From positions 1 to 64,000 of IMG/VR virus record IMGVR_UViG_3300028581_000011: a DNA stretch of 64,000 bases. One strand, written 5' to 3'. This DNA comes from a virus. The notes beneath the pieces are model-generated. The model worked only from the letters and a program-made list of their open reading frames with translations, was not told the DNA's origin and searched no databases. Position numbers and translations under genes: made by a program. This document shows, in pieces, positions 33,447 through 42,993 of this stretch (positions are counted from its first letter, which is position 1; each line of letters opens with the position of its first letter).

Positions 33447-35219
33447 TTAGGCCCTCTTACCGAGTTTCTTCTTCTTACCCGGTATTGGCGCAGGCGTACT
33501 GGGTCGGCCCACCTTGGCCGGCTCAGAGGCCTTCTCACGCCCGCTGGCACGCTGCTGCGCTTCCAGCAAGGCCTTGCTGACCTTAGCCTCCTCGTCAGCA
33601 AGCTGCTTGTCTCGCTTGCTACGTTTTCGAGGCTGCTCTTCCTCTACTTCAGCCCGTTCGTCTCCATCGGAATCGTCTTCTTCGTCGTCGACGGCTTCTT
33701 CGTCGTCTTCGTCTTCGGGCTCTTCTTCGTCATCTTCGTCTTCGACGGCTTCGTCGTCTTCGTCGTCGTCTTCGGACTCTTCTTCGTCTGCTTCTTCATC
33801 ATCATCCTCGATGTCGTCGGCCAGAGTGTCATCATCAACGACGTCGTCGGCCGGCACGACATCTTGATCATCCGTATCCTCTTCTACCTCTTCTGTGTCT
33901 TCGTCTTCCAGCTCTTCGTCAGCCTCTTTGATTGCCTTTTCGGCATCGTCGTAACGAGGGCGACGCTTTTCGCTGGTAGTACCAGACACACCCTTGGAGC
34001 GGGCACGAGCAGGCTTGTCGTCAGCTTCGTCCGTGTCTTCCACGTCTTCAGCCGTCGGCTTGCCAGAAGTTTTGCGCGACGCATTTTTCAGCACCGCCTC
34101 GACTTCCGGAGTGAAGTACTCTTCGTGCTCTGCCCAAGCCATGTCCAACAGTTTACGTACGTCACGGAAACCACGCAATGCCATTGCGGTGTACAGGGCG
34201 ATCTTGGAATTGTCGGGAATATCCAAGATGTCGTCCCACCACTGGATCTTCTTGGCCAGATGCTTGAACTGCTCGGGGCCGATAGCCGGCGAGTACTTCA
34301 GCTTCTTACCGTTGGAGATCATCACAGGGCTGACAATCGATTCGTAGCCCTTGTTTTCATTGTCGTCTTCACCTTCGGCCTTACGACGACTCTGCCAATC
34401 GGCTGCACCGTCGTCATCGGTCTCCAGTTCAACATCGTCCTTAGCAGGATTCCAGATGATGAAGAACCGACCTTTGTCCAAGGCCACAGGATCACCATGC
34501 TTCATCCGGCGCTCCCAATCATTTGGGTCGCCGTGATAGTTCTCGGCCTCTTCAGACAGCATCTTGTTGATGCCCTTCATGCCGGAACCAGGCAACTCGA
34601 TAACCGGGATCGGATCCTTAGCGTCCAACCCTCGCGGAATACCGTTCTTCCGAATGTACAGATCTTTGTCCTGCTTGAAGACCAATGCTTGCAGGAAGGT
34701 CATCTTACGTACGTTGGGCAACATGGCCTGTCGTACGCGGGTCAGCTTGTCCCAGTAGCGCGGAGCTTCACCATCCTCAGATGTTTCAGAGTGGGCAATC
34801 CTTCGAACCAACAGGTACGGGTTGCCACTCGTATCGTACTCCACGTTATACGGGTCGTAGCAGATAAAAGTGAACAGACTCTTCTCTTCACCAGCGAACC
34901 GGACACACGGGTATGACCGAAGCCAGTCACCGTATTCGCCCGGCTCGACACCGATCCGATAAGGATCCAACGTCGTAGGATCTTCGGCACAGAACATCGG
35001 AAGCGGTCGAATGATAAGCGACCGGCCCTCGTACACGGGTCGGATCACCTGAATCTGAGCACCAGGCTTGAAGCATCGATCATCGGGCGGAATGCCGTAA
35101 CGATCAACGCCATGGTCCTTGTACCGGTACTTGCGCTCTCGGGGGGCCTGCCCAGGCAGACTGAAATCACCCTTGGTGTTACCGGCCGAACCCTGAAGCG
35201 TACGTTGAGATTTTGCCAC
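33447..35219 (-). CDS. 590-aa protein with long acidic region, putative ssDNA-binding protein
   Basis: The N-terminal ~330 residues form a folded, aromatic- and basic-rich domain (KYRYKDHGVDRYGIPPDDRC, SLIIRPLPMFCAED). They are followed by charged linkers and about 130 residues of nearly pure Asp/Glu, then a Lys/Arg-rich tail. Acidic C-termini and location between RecA-like and polymerase genes suit a T4 gp32-like role, in which the acidic tail recruits replication partners. No OB-fold signature could be verified. It has its own terminator. Confidence 0.5.
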   Translation of the reverse strand: MAKSQRTLQGSAGNTKGDFSLPGQAPRERKYRYKDHGVDRYGIPPDDRCFKPGAQIQVIRPVYEGRSLIIRPLPMFCAEDPTTLDPYRIGVEPGEYGDWLRSYPCVRFAGEEKSLFTFICYDPYNVEYDTSGNPYLLVRRIAHSETSEDGEAPRYWDKLTRVRQAMLPNVRKMTFLQALVFKQDKDLYIRKNGIPRGLDAKDPIPVIELPGSGMKGINKMLSEEAENYHGDPNDWERRMKHGDPVALDKGRFFIIWNPAKDDVELETDDDGAADWQSRRKAEGEDDNENKGYESIVSPVMISNGKKLKYSPAIGPEQFKHLAKKIQWWDDILDIPDNSKIALYTAMALRGFRDVRKLLDMAWAEHEEYFTPEVEAVLKNASRKTSGKPTAEDVEDTDEADDKPARARSKGVSGTTSEKRRPRYDDAEKAIKEADEELEDEDTEEVEEDTDDQDVVPADDVVDDDTLADDIEDDDEEADEEESEDDDEDDEAVEDEDDEEEPEDEDDEEAVDDEEDDSDGDERAEVEEEQPRKRSKRDKQLADEEAKVSKALLEAQQRASGREKASEPAKVGRPSTPAPIPGKKKKLGKRA

Positions 35220-35260
35220 AGAATACTCCCTCGTCTAGGAAACAGTTTGGATAGCCAATT

Positions 35261-35953
35261 CTAGGATGCAACAAGCTTCCCGTCGATCCACAATTTGTTG
35301 GGTATCTGCGGGTGCGTATACCCTCTATCTTGTTGAATCCAGCCGGCAAATTTGCAGTCGAATCCGAGTGTGTTACATTCGTCCGGCATCAGCCTGTCAC
35401 CCCAGTGTGTGAATACGTCGATATCTACCCCTAAGTGGTAAGGACCATCGCCATTCGGCATACCGTCCAAGCTACACGGATAGATAGGCACACGCTCGCA
35501 CATGCAGGTTGGAATGATGTCGGTTATCAGTTTTCCAACAAACTGGATAGGCACCAAGTACAACAAGGCGTCGTGTATGCCTAGCACTATTTTGAAGTCC
35601 AGTTCGTCAGGCGAATACCGCTCACGCTCAAGCACTAGATGATCGACAGCTCGATTCAGCGCGTCGGCAATCATGCCCTGGATAGGGCAGTTCATGAACT
35701 CACGTTCGAAGTCCTTAATCAGTCGGTCGTCTTCCGTATAAGGCGTTCGTCTGAATCTGCCAAAGCAGCCGCAGATCCAACGGTCTTCTCGGGCCCTACG
35801 CCGGCACTCTTCGAAGAAAGGTATCAAACCAGGGTACATCTCGAATATGGCGTCAATCACGCGCTGAGCCTCATCAACCGAGATGTTTACCTTCTCCTCC
35901 TTGGCCGCTAGGGCTATAGCCTTAGCCCCCCGACCGTATGCTACTCCAAAAAT
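35261..35953 (-). CDS. polA: DNA polymerase I family, exon 2 (C-terminal fingers/palm)
   Basis: Exon 2 starts at 35953 with codons for IFGVAYGRGAKAIA, the second half of polymerase motif B, and continues through DEAQRVIDAIFEMYPGLIPF to motif C, VLGIHDALLY, which carries a catalytic Asp (usually HDE; here HDA). It has 230 codons plus stop. Joined to exon 1 it gives a 1107-aa polymerase. Without splicing the protein would lose the second palm aspartate, so splicing is needed for activity. Confidence 0.85.
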   Translation of the reverse strand: MFGVAYGRGAKAIALAAKEEKVNISVDEAQRVIDAIFEMYPGLIPFFEECRRRAREDRWICGCFGRFRRTPYTEDDRLIKDFEREFMNCPIQGMIADALNRAVDHLVLERERYSPDELDFKIVLGIHDALLYLVPIQFVGKLITDIIPTCMCERVPIYPCSLDGMPNGDGPYHLGVDIDVFTHWGDRLMPDECNTLGFDCKFAGWIQQDRGYTHPQIPNKLWIDGKLVAS

Positions 35954-36890
35954 CCGAATTGTTATCCTGCCGGCTCTTTATCCAGCAGTTCTGCACGTCT
36001 TATATGTAGCTTCGTGCAGTCCAGACTATCTTTTCTCATTGCTGAGTCGCGGCCTCGTGCTGGGGTTATATTCTGCAAAGCAGTTTCACCCAGTAGTCGT
36101 TGCCCCTGGTAAAGCCGTTACGCCTTACCTTCAGGTCGGATTGTCCGGCTATTACGGAGGTTCCCGATTTTTTCCGCGATTTTAAGGCGGCCATTAGGCC
36201 AAATATTAAACAATGCAGCTTCGTATGCTTTCTTACTTCTGTGGCGCTTAGTGTGTATCGTTGCATGATGCTCACAGCATAGTGGCACAAGATTCTCGAT
36301 GGAGTCGTTGTATACGTCTCCATCAATATGATGTACCTCCACCTCATCGAGCCCTTCGCAGATTGCACACTCACGAGGCCATAGTTTATAGCAAGTACGG
36401 CGATAGTCTCCTCGGTAACGACGGCTTAATCCACCCTTCCACTGGTGATTGTCCTCGCCATACTGATTGCCACCGCTTCCGGTGCCGGGATTTTTGATTT
36501 TCCCGATCTTAACTTGCCGTTCGTACAGGTACACAGCCCTATGCCTTTCCCCACAGAATTTACAGTACCTTACACGGCCACGACCTCGATACACGAAAGA
36601 CATATCGCAAAGCTGACAAACAGCAGTTCGTGTTGGTTTACTTGCAGTCAAGCCGCAAGAGATTGAACAGTACTTCTGACTAAACGTCGTAGGTTTGTAA
36701 TCTACGCCGCAAGCCGGGCACTGTCGTATAGTCCAGGTTGAACGCTGATGTCGACTTTTGCATATAGCGCTACAAAACTTCGCCCAAGGTCTATTGGGCG
36801 AGAATAACGTGCCGCACACAATGCATTGTTTTTGCATACACTAGTCCTCTGAGTATTAGTCCTAGTGTGGCTATATTTGGTGTGAATCAC
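35954..36890 (-). other. Group I intron in the DNA polymerase gene
   Basis: The polymerase frame is interrupted between codons for AKAV and IFGVAYGRG. Placing the boundaries at 36890 and 35954 restores the frame (phase 0), leaves a U at the end of exon 1 and a G at the end of the intron, as group I introns require. The 3' part contains CAACGACTA and AAAAGATAGTC, matching the conserved R and S (P7) elements, whose GACTA and TAGTC pair. Length is 937 bases, with an HNH gene inside. SPO1-related phages carry introns in the same kind of gene. Confidence 0.85.
36118..36837 (-). CDS. HNH homing endonuclease encoded in the intron, 239 aa
   Basis: Several N-terminal Cys pairs (CIVCG, CPACG, CQLCD, CKFCG) form zinc-ribbon-like modules up to residue 95. 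The HNH core at about 157-195 contains CAIC, VEVHHIDGD, then NDSIENLVPLC and CEHHATIH. It would cut intronless polymerase alleles and spread the intron. GAGG lies upstream of its start, 53 bases inside the intron; it overlaps the unspliced read-through of exon 1 in another frame. Confidence 0.85.
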   Translation of the reverse strand: MQKQCIVCGTLFSPNRPWAKFCSAICKSRHQRSTWTIRQCPACGVDYKPTTFSQKYCSISCGLTASKPTRTAVCQLCDMSFVYRGRGRVRYCKFCGERHRAVYLYERQVKIGKIKNPGTGSGGNQYGEDNHQWKGGLSRRYRGDYRRTCYKLWPRECAICEGLDEVEVHHIDGDVYNDSIENLVPLCCEHHATIHTKRHRSKKAYEAALFNIWPNGRLKIAEKIGNLRNSRTIRPEGKA

Positions 36891-39521
36891 AACCGCCTTC
36901 GCCAAAATTCGCATGTGAGACATGTTGATGGACTTGAGTCCACCCTTGGTAGGCTCACATGTGTAGCCGAAGGCGAGACAGGCGATATTGCTATGTATGT
37001 CGTAGTAGTTCTCATGCCACTCAGGCAGCTGATTACGCTTAGCATGTTCGATCATCTTGGCATCGCCGCTCATAACAGCCATGCCAAACAACTCTGCACC
37101 AACGTAGTCAGCCTCTACCAGCACATAGCCTGGGGGTGCCATGATCATTGATCGCAATGACCATCGATACAGCTCCGCAAGGATTCGCTTGTAATCTACC
37201 TCACGCCGCTTCGTCCAGTTCTGACACGGCGGTCTGGCAGAAGACCAACGACCTGTTTCCTTAGTCGGATAGATGTGCGTACGTATTCTTCCGTCGTCAC
37301 AGATAAAGGACGGCAAGCCAGCTGTGTATATCAGCTCGCCATAGTCGTCACGCAGGTATTCACCAGACGGATCATCTTCGTCAACACAAGGTGGCTTGAG
37401 CATCATGCGAAGCACCTGCGAGATGAAACGGTAGTCTCGCAGCAGCATCACAGGGTTACTAAGGTCTCGTATTACTGTAGTTCCGTCTGGATTCTTGCAC
37501 TCTACTATCTGGGCTTCCTGTGCCAGTAGCGACAGGGCCATCTTGTCAGTGCTTGGTGCCTTCTGATCGGCTATACCCTTTCTGACAACCTCCTCCCAGC
37601 GCATTGGAGGCTTGTCTGTGCTGAGCAAAGGCTGAAGCTGTAGTGATACGGCCCCTTCAGGACGTAGTCTGATGTGTGGCTCGAAAATAGACTTTCTCTT
37701 GCCGTTGTACTGTTCGCCAAACAGAAACTCACGTACCTGGAACACAGAGTTGAGATTGAAGTCTGGCCACTTAGCCAACGATCTTAACTCTTTGACCAGC
37801 TTTTCCTGGGCTGTGAGATAGTTCTCTGTGAGTGACTCCAGACGATCCCTGTCTAGCAGCAGTCCAGTTGTGTTGATTTCAAATATGGCAGGAACGGCCC
37901 GCATCGTCATCCAGAAAGCTTCCCAACAATTGTTGCCAAACTCATCACATGACAACAATGGCTGTAGCTTCAGCGTGATACGGCGAACCACATCGGCGTC
38001 GTAGTTTGCATAAGGGTACAGAATCTCGCCAGGGCAAGGGCCATAGCCTTCTAGATCCTGAGCCTTCATCTTGTTGATACGACAGTAGTCCCTTCGCCAC
38101 TGGTCAAGAATCAGGTCATACCTGGGTGCCGTAGTGAATCGCAACGTCAATGCAATCAGGTCTAGGTCTGCTGTCTCCTGAATGGCATGCATGGCGTAGC
38201 CCATGTCAAAGCCGCCGGTAGGACAGCTAGACATGGCATTAGTCATAGTCTCCTGCCAAGTGTCAGCCACACGGAAGTTAGGCCTTATGTCTATGCCCTC
38301 GGGCACAAGCCACTCAAGATCTGCTACCAGAAACTGACCGCATATTCGACGGCCCTTCATGATACGCATCAACAGCGCAACAACTTCGTCGTGCTCAGCG
38401 CCCTTGAAACACCAAGCACCTTGCATATCTCTGAATACAATGCACGCCGCTGACTTGTGTCGCCACGATATCTGGAATGTTCGTAGATACGCGCCCTTGT
38501 TCTGTGGGTGCGTACCATGCCATTCAGCGTCCACGCCCAGCAAGTTGTCATCGCATTCGACGGCAATTTCTTCAGCAAGCTCTCGAAGCGTATCAATGTC
38601 GTCTACAACCCTGTGGTCAACATCGGACTCGCTACGATCCCAACGAACGCCCTGCACAAGCTGGCCAAAACGCGCGACTGCAAAATCCAGCTTGTCTCGC
38701 TGTGCTGGTTCAGCCAGTACCGCTGCTGGATGTGTGCATGTCATGACAAGTGCCGAATGCTCGGTTAGACTTCCGTCCTCCTCTCGCACGGAGTACTTGT
38801 AATCGACTACGCGGCCTTCCATGTAGGAAACAGTAGCCTGCTTGCCTAGCAGAGCCTTGCTAGCATCAGCGCCCATACACATGATGTACTTGGGCTGGAC
38901 TATTCTGATCTCCTGCTGCAACACAGGTAACCAAGCATCCATCCAACACTTCTTCAGCTGCGACTTGTTGCCTATTGGATGTTCTGTCTTTATCAGATTA
39001 GTCACATACCATCGGCCACACTTTATGCCGAGCTTACGACAGGTATCACGCAGCAAGATGCCAGATGGTCCTACCAGGTTCTGACCGTCTGTACGCTCCT
39101 CTATGCCTAGATGCTTGCCTATAACCATCACGTCTGAACGCTTGGGCCCAATCTCTTCGTCTACCCATATGTGACCTCCAACAATGGGTAATACAGTTTT
39201 GACACCGCCGGCCCCTGTGAATGGCAAGCTATACGAAGCGGAGCTGGTGAGGATTCGACAATAGACCTGTTGCAGCTTGTTAAGTACGTGGTCTTTGTAC
39301 TCACCTATCTCGTCTGCCTCAGTGTTGAAGTCTAGCATCTTCTGCTTTGACTTCTTCTTAGGCTTCTTCTTGCCTGTGACCGGTGAGATTACAGGCGTAG
39401 GTTCACCAACCTCAGCAATCACGTACTCCAGCAAGTCACCGCCAGGCGGCGGTATACCTGGTGTATCGAAAGGCTGAAGCTTGAACTTGATACGTAGCGC
39501 CTCTGATGCAATATCAGCCAT
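36891..39521 (-). CDS. polA: DNA polymerase I family, exon 1: UDG-like domain, 3'-5' exonuclease, palm motif A
   Basis: 877 codons. Residues about 125-300 match a family 4/5-like uracil-DNA glycosylase fold (NLVGPSGILLRDTC, YVTNLIKTEHP, IMCMGADASKALLG, CTHPAAVL). The 3'-5' exonuclease follows: NLLGVDAEWHG (Exo I, DxE), FLVADLEWLV (Exo II) and YANYDADVV (Exo III). Palm motif A is VEADYVGAELFGMAV. The exon ends in SHMRILAKAV, the first half of motif B. The start directly follows the primase stop (TAGATG). The polymerase is the phage replicase. Confidence 0.9.
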
Positions 39522-40649
39522 CTATTTGTGCCTTCTAAAGTCCACGGCTATGCCATGCTTCTTGGCCTCCGCTCGTATGTACGCAAACGTGAATTCGCTA
39601 GCCAACGAACCTGGGTCTGTACCTGCCGGCAAATACACAGGCAATACAGGCAGGCCGCAGTTTTTGAGATCCCTGTAAGCCTTAGAGATGTGATGCAGGT
39701 CACCACGCTCACGCGCCTTGGCGTCCTGATCTGGATCAAGCAACAAGACTATGGTGGCATTGTCGCCATAGCGCTTACGAATACTGGATACCAGTAAACG
39801 TCGCTGGTAGGGGCTTATGGTCTTTCCAATGACGCCCACGCCGCGACCTAGTATGCCCCAGGTATCGGCCATGCCCTCGACAACACAGACAGTTCGGCAC
39901 TGCAATGCGCGATCAAGGTTGTACAGCAGATAACGCCGCTTCATTGTTGGGCAGGACCAATACTTCAGTATGCCAAGCTCTTTGAGACTCTTGCCCGCAA
40001 CCTGATCCGCCGGATAACGAGCCTGCCATCCAACCAGAGCACCATCCATGTAGATTGGAATAATGATCCTGTTGCGTGCAAGCCTCCAGCGGCTGTCGCA
40101 GCACCAGCTAACGTCATAGACACGAGACAGCTTTGCTGGGTCATAGCCGCGACTCTGCAGGTATGTGACAGCCTCATGCCCAGGCTGCCTAGCGGCCAAT
40201 TCCTCCAGGCTTACCAGAAGCCCTGGCGGTTCAACCACAACAGGCCCGTCCTGGCTGTCGTCAGCGACAACAGATCTTAGACGACTCCTAGGCCGACCAA
40301 ACGAATAGGCAGCATTACAAAGCTGCTCTCGTCGATCAGGATCACTGAGACAGCGTTCGTTGTAACACTGGGCCAGGAATAGATTGCGACTATTAGTCTC
40401 AGGATCCCATACACCCCAGCGGTGATTGATCGTGAGACGCATACGCGTGTCGCCACAGAACGGGCAGTTGATGTGATACTCTTCGCCAGATTCAACGATC
40501 TTTCGTTTCCACTGGTACTTCGAGTTTCGACTCAGCAGGTCTCTGACCAGCTTCCAACGTATTGGCTGGCCTTCAGCGCTAACATCAACACGGCCGTATA
40601 CGCGCTTCAAGCCTGCGTATAGTTCGGCATTGATGGCTTTACTTTTCAT
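39522..40649 (-). CDS. DNA primase (zinc finger plus Toprim), 375 aa
   Basis: The N-terminal zinc finger has CPFCGDTRMRL at 62-72 and CYNERC at 95-100, resembling the CHC2-type finger of phage primases. The Toprim domain shows VCVVEGMADTWGIL near residue 255 (catalytic Glu) and ATIVLLLDPDQDAKA near 300 (DxD). It makes RNA primers and partners with the helicase directly upstream (3-base gap). Confidence 0.85.
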   Translation of the reverse strand: MKSKAINAELYAGLKRVYGRVDVSAEGQPIRWKLVRDLLSRNSKYQWKRKIVESGEEYHINCPFCGDTRMRLTINHRWGVWDPETNSRNLFLAQCYNERCLSDPDRREQLCNAAYSFGRPRSRLRSVVADDSQDGPVVVEPPGLLVSLEELAARQPGHEAVTYLQSRGYDPAKLSRVYDVSWCCDSRWRLARNRIIIPIYMDGALVGWQARYPADQVAGKSLKELGILKYWSCPTMKRRYLLYNLDRALQCRTVCVVEGMADTWGILGRGVGVIGKTISPYQRRLLVSSIRKRYGDNATIVLLLDPDQDAKARERGDLHHISKAYRDLKNCGLPVLPVYLPAGTDPGSLASEFTFAYIRAEAKKHGIAVDFRRHK

Positions 40650-40652
40650 TGG

Positions 40653-42302
40653 CTACTCTGCCTTTCTTAGCTCCCGACCCTGCCTACGAATGCTAGCAGC
40701 CTGCGTAGGATAACTGTTAGTGGCGTACGCATCTTCGGCTGTGGGTCGTAATCTGCGTTGATCTTTCTGCAGTATGATTTTCTTGGTTACCTCATCTACG
40801 GCATACTGACCGCCAGTGCCAACGACACGACCAACGTGACCTTCAACACGTAGTATCACATTTGACATAGGTGGCGCTCGTCGCGCCTTATCGCAATGTA
40901 ATATGCATAGGCCCTCCAAAGTCGGCTTGCCGACTGTGAATACAAACGTGGCATTCTCGGCAAACGACTTGTTCTCGGAGGCGTCAGTCATCTTGGCAGG
41001 GTTGATGGGTGAGTTAGCATTCGCTGCACCACTCAACTGCTGATTGATCCATATCGGCGCCCTAAAAGCCACGGCTAGTTCATCCTTGGCTGCCAACACA
41101 AATGCACCAAGCTGATGTCGTAGATGCTTTTCCATGTCCATATTTCTACGGCCCATGTATCTACGAACCATTGCCTTTGCATAGTCCAGGCCAATCATAG
41201 CCACATAAGGGTTATAGCCCTTCGCGGCTAAGGCTTCCTGATCCGCCTTTATGATCTCGTACACCTCGGGTATGCCGCCGCTGCCCCGTGAGGGATGCAA
41301 CGGATCTTGACCCGACATGTCGATGAGTCTGCAGTTTATGTTCATCCTCTTCTTTGCGGATTTGTAGCGCTCATACTCGCCGGGTGCATTCTCCATGTTG
41401 GCGAATATTCGACGCTCGTAGTCCTTCAGATGACCACGCCTAGACAGCTTGGCCTCATCAAAGTGCTCCAGCTCTTGCCTGTGGATAAGAGCGCCACAAG
41501 ATAGTGCACGAACACGCAGCTGCTCGACGCCGTCTTCGTAGTTGAACATATAGGCGACACCGAGCTTGTCTGTGTCCTTGTGCCTGTAGGCTGACAGTGT
41601 AGCAGAAGCCACCGACTGAACTAGCTGCAGCATCAGCGTGGTCTTACAACTTCCAAACGGACCCATCAACACATAGGACTCACCTACGCAATGGCCGCCA
41701 TTCATGAACACATCTAGAAACGACAACGTCGTCGACACGATATGCATGTTTGTTTCCTTAAGCGTCCATTCCGCTGGAAACAAATCTTCGACTTCGTTGC
41801 AGCCTAAAGCGTCGAGTGTCCCTGCCGTGTCACGCAGGTTCGACAACAAACGAAACAGGTCTTTAGGTACGTGCTCACCGGCACTAAAGGCATCACGAGC
41901 TTCAGCAGCTAGACGATCCTCTAGAAAAATCTTCAAGTAGTGCAATGCTACTCGGTCGGACAGATCTTCTTTATTGATCGTGTATGACACACGAACCATA
42001 GAGTCAAGCTGCTCCATCTCCTCATCGCTCAAGTCATCAGATTCGCCTACGCGCTTAATAAGCTCGGCTAGCAAGGTCTTTTCACTTGGCAGATCCTCTA
42101 TAGCCTCGAAGATATCCAGCACAGTAGCCCAGAAGATGGCATAGACCTTATCATCTTCTTCAAAGTGCTGTGGCTGTAGTTTGTCCCTGGCGGACATGAA
42201 TGCTGATCTACTGCGTACCAGCGTGGCAAGCATCAACAGCTTCTGCTGTTGCCCAAGTTGTGATCTTCGCTCTACGACGCTGGGCATTTGTTCTCGTGGC
42301 AT
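40653..42302 (-). CDS. DnaB-type replicative helicase, 549 aa
   Basis: An N-terminal helical domain (about 1-170) is followed by a RecA-like core. Walker A at 214-221 reads GPFGSCKT, with Cys replacing the Gly before Lys. VAMIGLDYAKAM is the Walker B strand. LAVAFRAPIWINQQLSGAA is motif H3 with the sensor Gln. The C-terminus has a basic Arg-rich motif. It unwinds DNA at the fork. The same Cys substitution occurs in the RecA-like protein 7 kb away. Confidence 0.8.
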   Translation of the reverse strand: MPREQMPSVVERRSQLGQQQKLLMLATLVRSRSAFMSARDKLQPQHFEEDDKVYAIFWATVLDIFEAIEDLPSEKTLLAELIKRVGESDDLSDEEMEQLDSMVRVSYTINKEDLSDRVALHYLKIFLEDRLAAEARDAFSAGEHVPKDLFRLLSNLRDTAGTLDALGCNEVEDLFPAEWTLKETNMHIVSTTLSFLDVFMNGGHCVGESYVLMGPFGSCKTTLMLQLVQSVASATLSAYRHKDTDKLGVAYMFNYEDGVEQLRVRALSCGALIHRQELEHFDEAKLSRRGHLKDYERRIFANMENAPGEYERYKSAKKRMNINCRLIDMSGQDPLHPSRGSGGIPEVYEIIKADQEALAAKGYNPYVAMIGLDYAKAMVRRYMGRRNMDMEKHLRHQLGAFVLAAKDELAVAFRAPIWINQQLSGAANANSPINPAKMTDASENKSFAENATFVFTVGKPTLEGLCILHCDKARRAPPMSNVILRVEGHVGRVVGTGGQYAVDEVTKKIILQKDQRRLRPTAEDAYATNSYPTQAASIRRQGRELRKAE

Positions 42303-42979
42303 CAGTCGTACTCCTCTTGCCCAGACAGTATTTTATCGGCTAGCTTGTGCAACCTGACCGGTATCCAATCGGCCCATATCTCGTCGTATAGCGATCTGTC
42401 CATCACGTACTGTTGCAAGGCGTCTACGACAAGGGCAGCCTCTATATCGGCTATCTTCTCACTGACGGCAACACAGTAACGAAACAGATAAGACAGGCAC
42501 AGACCTTTGTCGACAAGAATGAGCTTCTGTGCCTCGCTGACGCTATAGTCCCCGCAATCCATTATCTTGTCTGACTCTGCACGCAAAAGCAGCTTTTGCG
42601 CTCTGAACTCGTCCCTTATCCACATCTTGTAGCCGTCATGATCGGCAGCCGAATGATAGTGCAACAGCTTCTTGCCCTTGAACATATTCGGCTCGGGCGC
42701 ACGATCGGCTGTCCAATTCATAAACACCGCATTTATCCACACCTCAGGAACAATGCGGTTGTCTAAACAGACTGCTGCCAGGGAAGGCCAGATTGGTTTG
42801 TAGTAATATTCGCGCTTGTTGTAGCCGCCGTCCCACTGCGGGCCAGGACGATACGAATATCCAACTCTGTTCTGCCTGCTTTGTTCGAACGCATTTCTAG
42901 AGCGAATGTACGCTGCTCTAAATCTACGGGCCAGCCCTTCCAACAGGCTGTGCCGAGTACACCTTATTTTTTTAGCCAT
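42302..42979 (-). CDS. Hypothetical protein between two helicases, 225 aa
   Basis: The start at 42979 (MAKKIRCTRHSLLEGL) has AGGAG upstream and overlaps the SF2 helicase gene slightly; the frame is open to 43051. Its stop overlaps the DnaB-like start by one base. Basic N-terminus, aromatic middle and helical C-terminus. Position suggests a helicase loader or replication accessory protein, but there is no motif. Confidence 0.65.
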   Translation of the reverse strand: MAKKIRCTRHSLLEGLARRFRAAYIRSRNAFEQSRQNRVGYSYRPGPQWDGGYNKREYYYKPIWPSLAAVCLDNRIVPEVWINAVFMNWTADRAPEPNMFKGKKLLHYHSAADHDGYKMWIRDEFRAQKLLLRAESDKIMDCGDYSVSEAQKLILVDKGLCLSYLFRYCVAVSEKIADIEAALVVDALQQYVMDRSLYDEIWADWIPVRLHKLADKILSGQEEYD

Positions 42980-42993
42980 CGGCACTCCTGTGA

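Noticed and set aside
33414-34916. 500-codon plus-strand ORF
   Set aside because: It mirrors the acidic gene at 33447-35219; runs of GAY/GAR codons leave no stops on the opposite strand.
36702-36890. The unspliced C-terminus of the 939-codon polymerase frame as real protein
   Set aside because: The sequence after AKAV has no polymerase similarity and overlaps the HNH gene; the polymerase continues at 35953.
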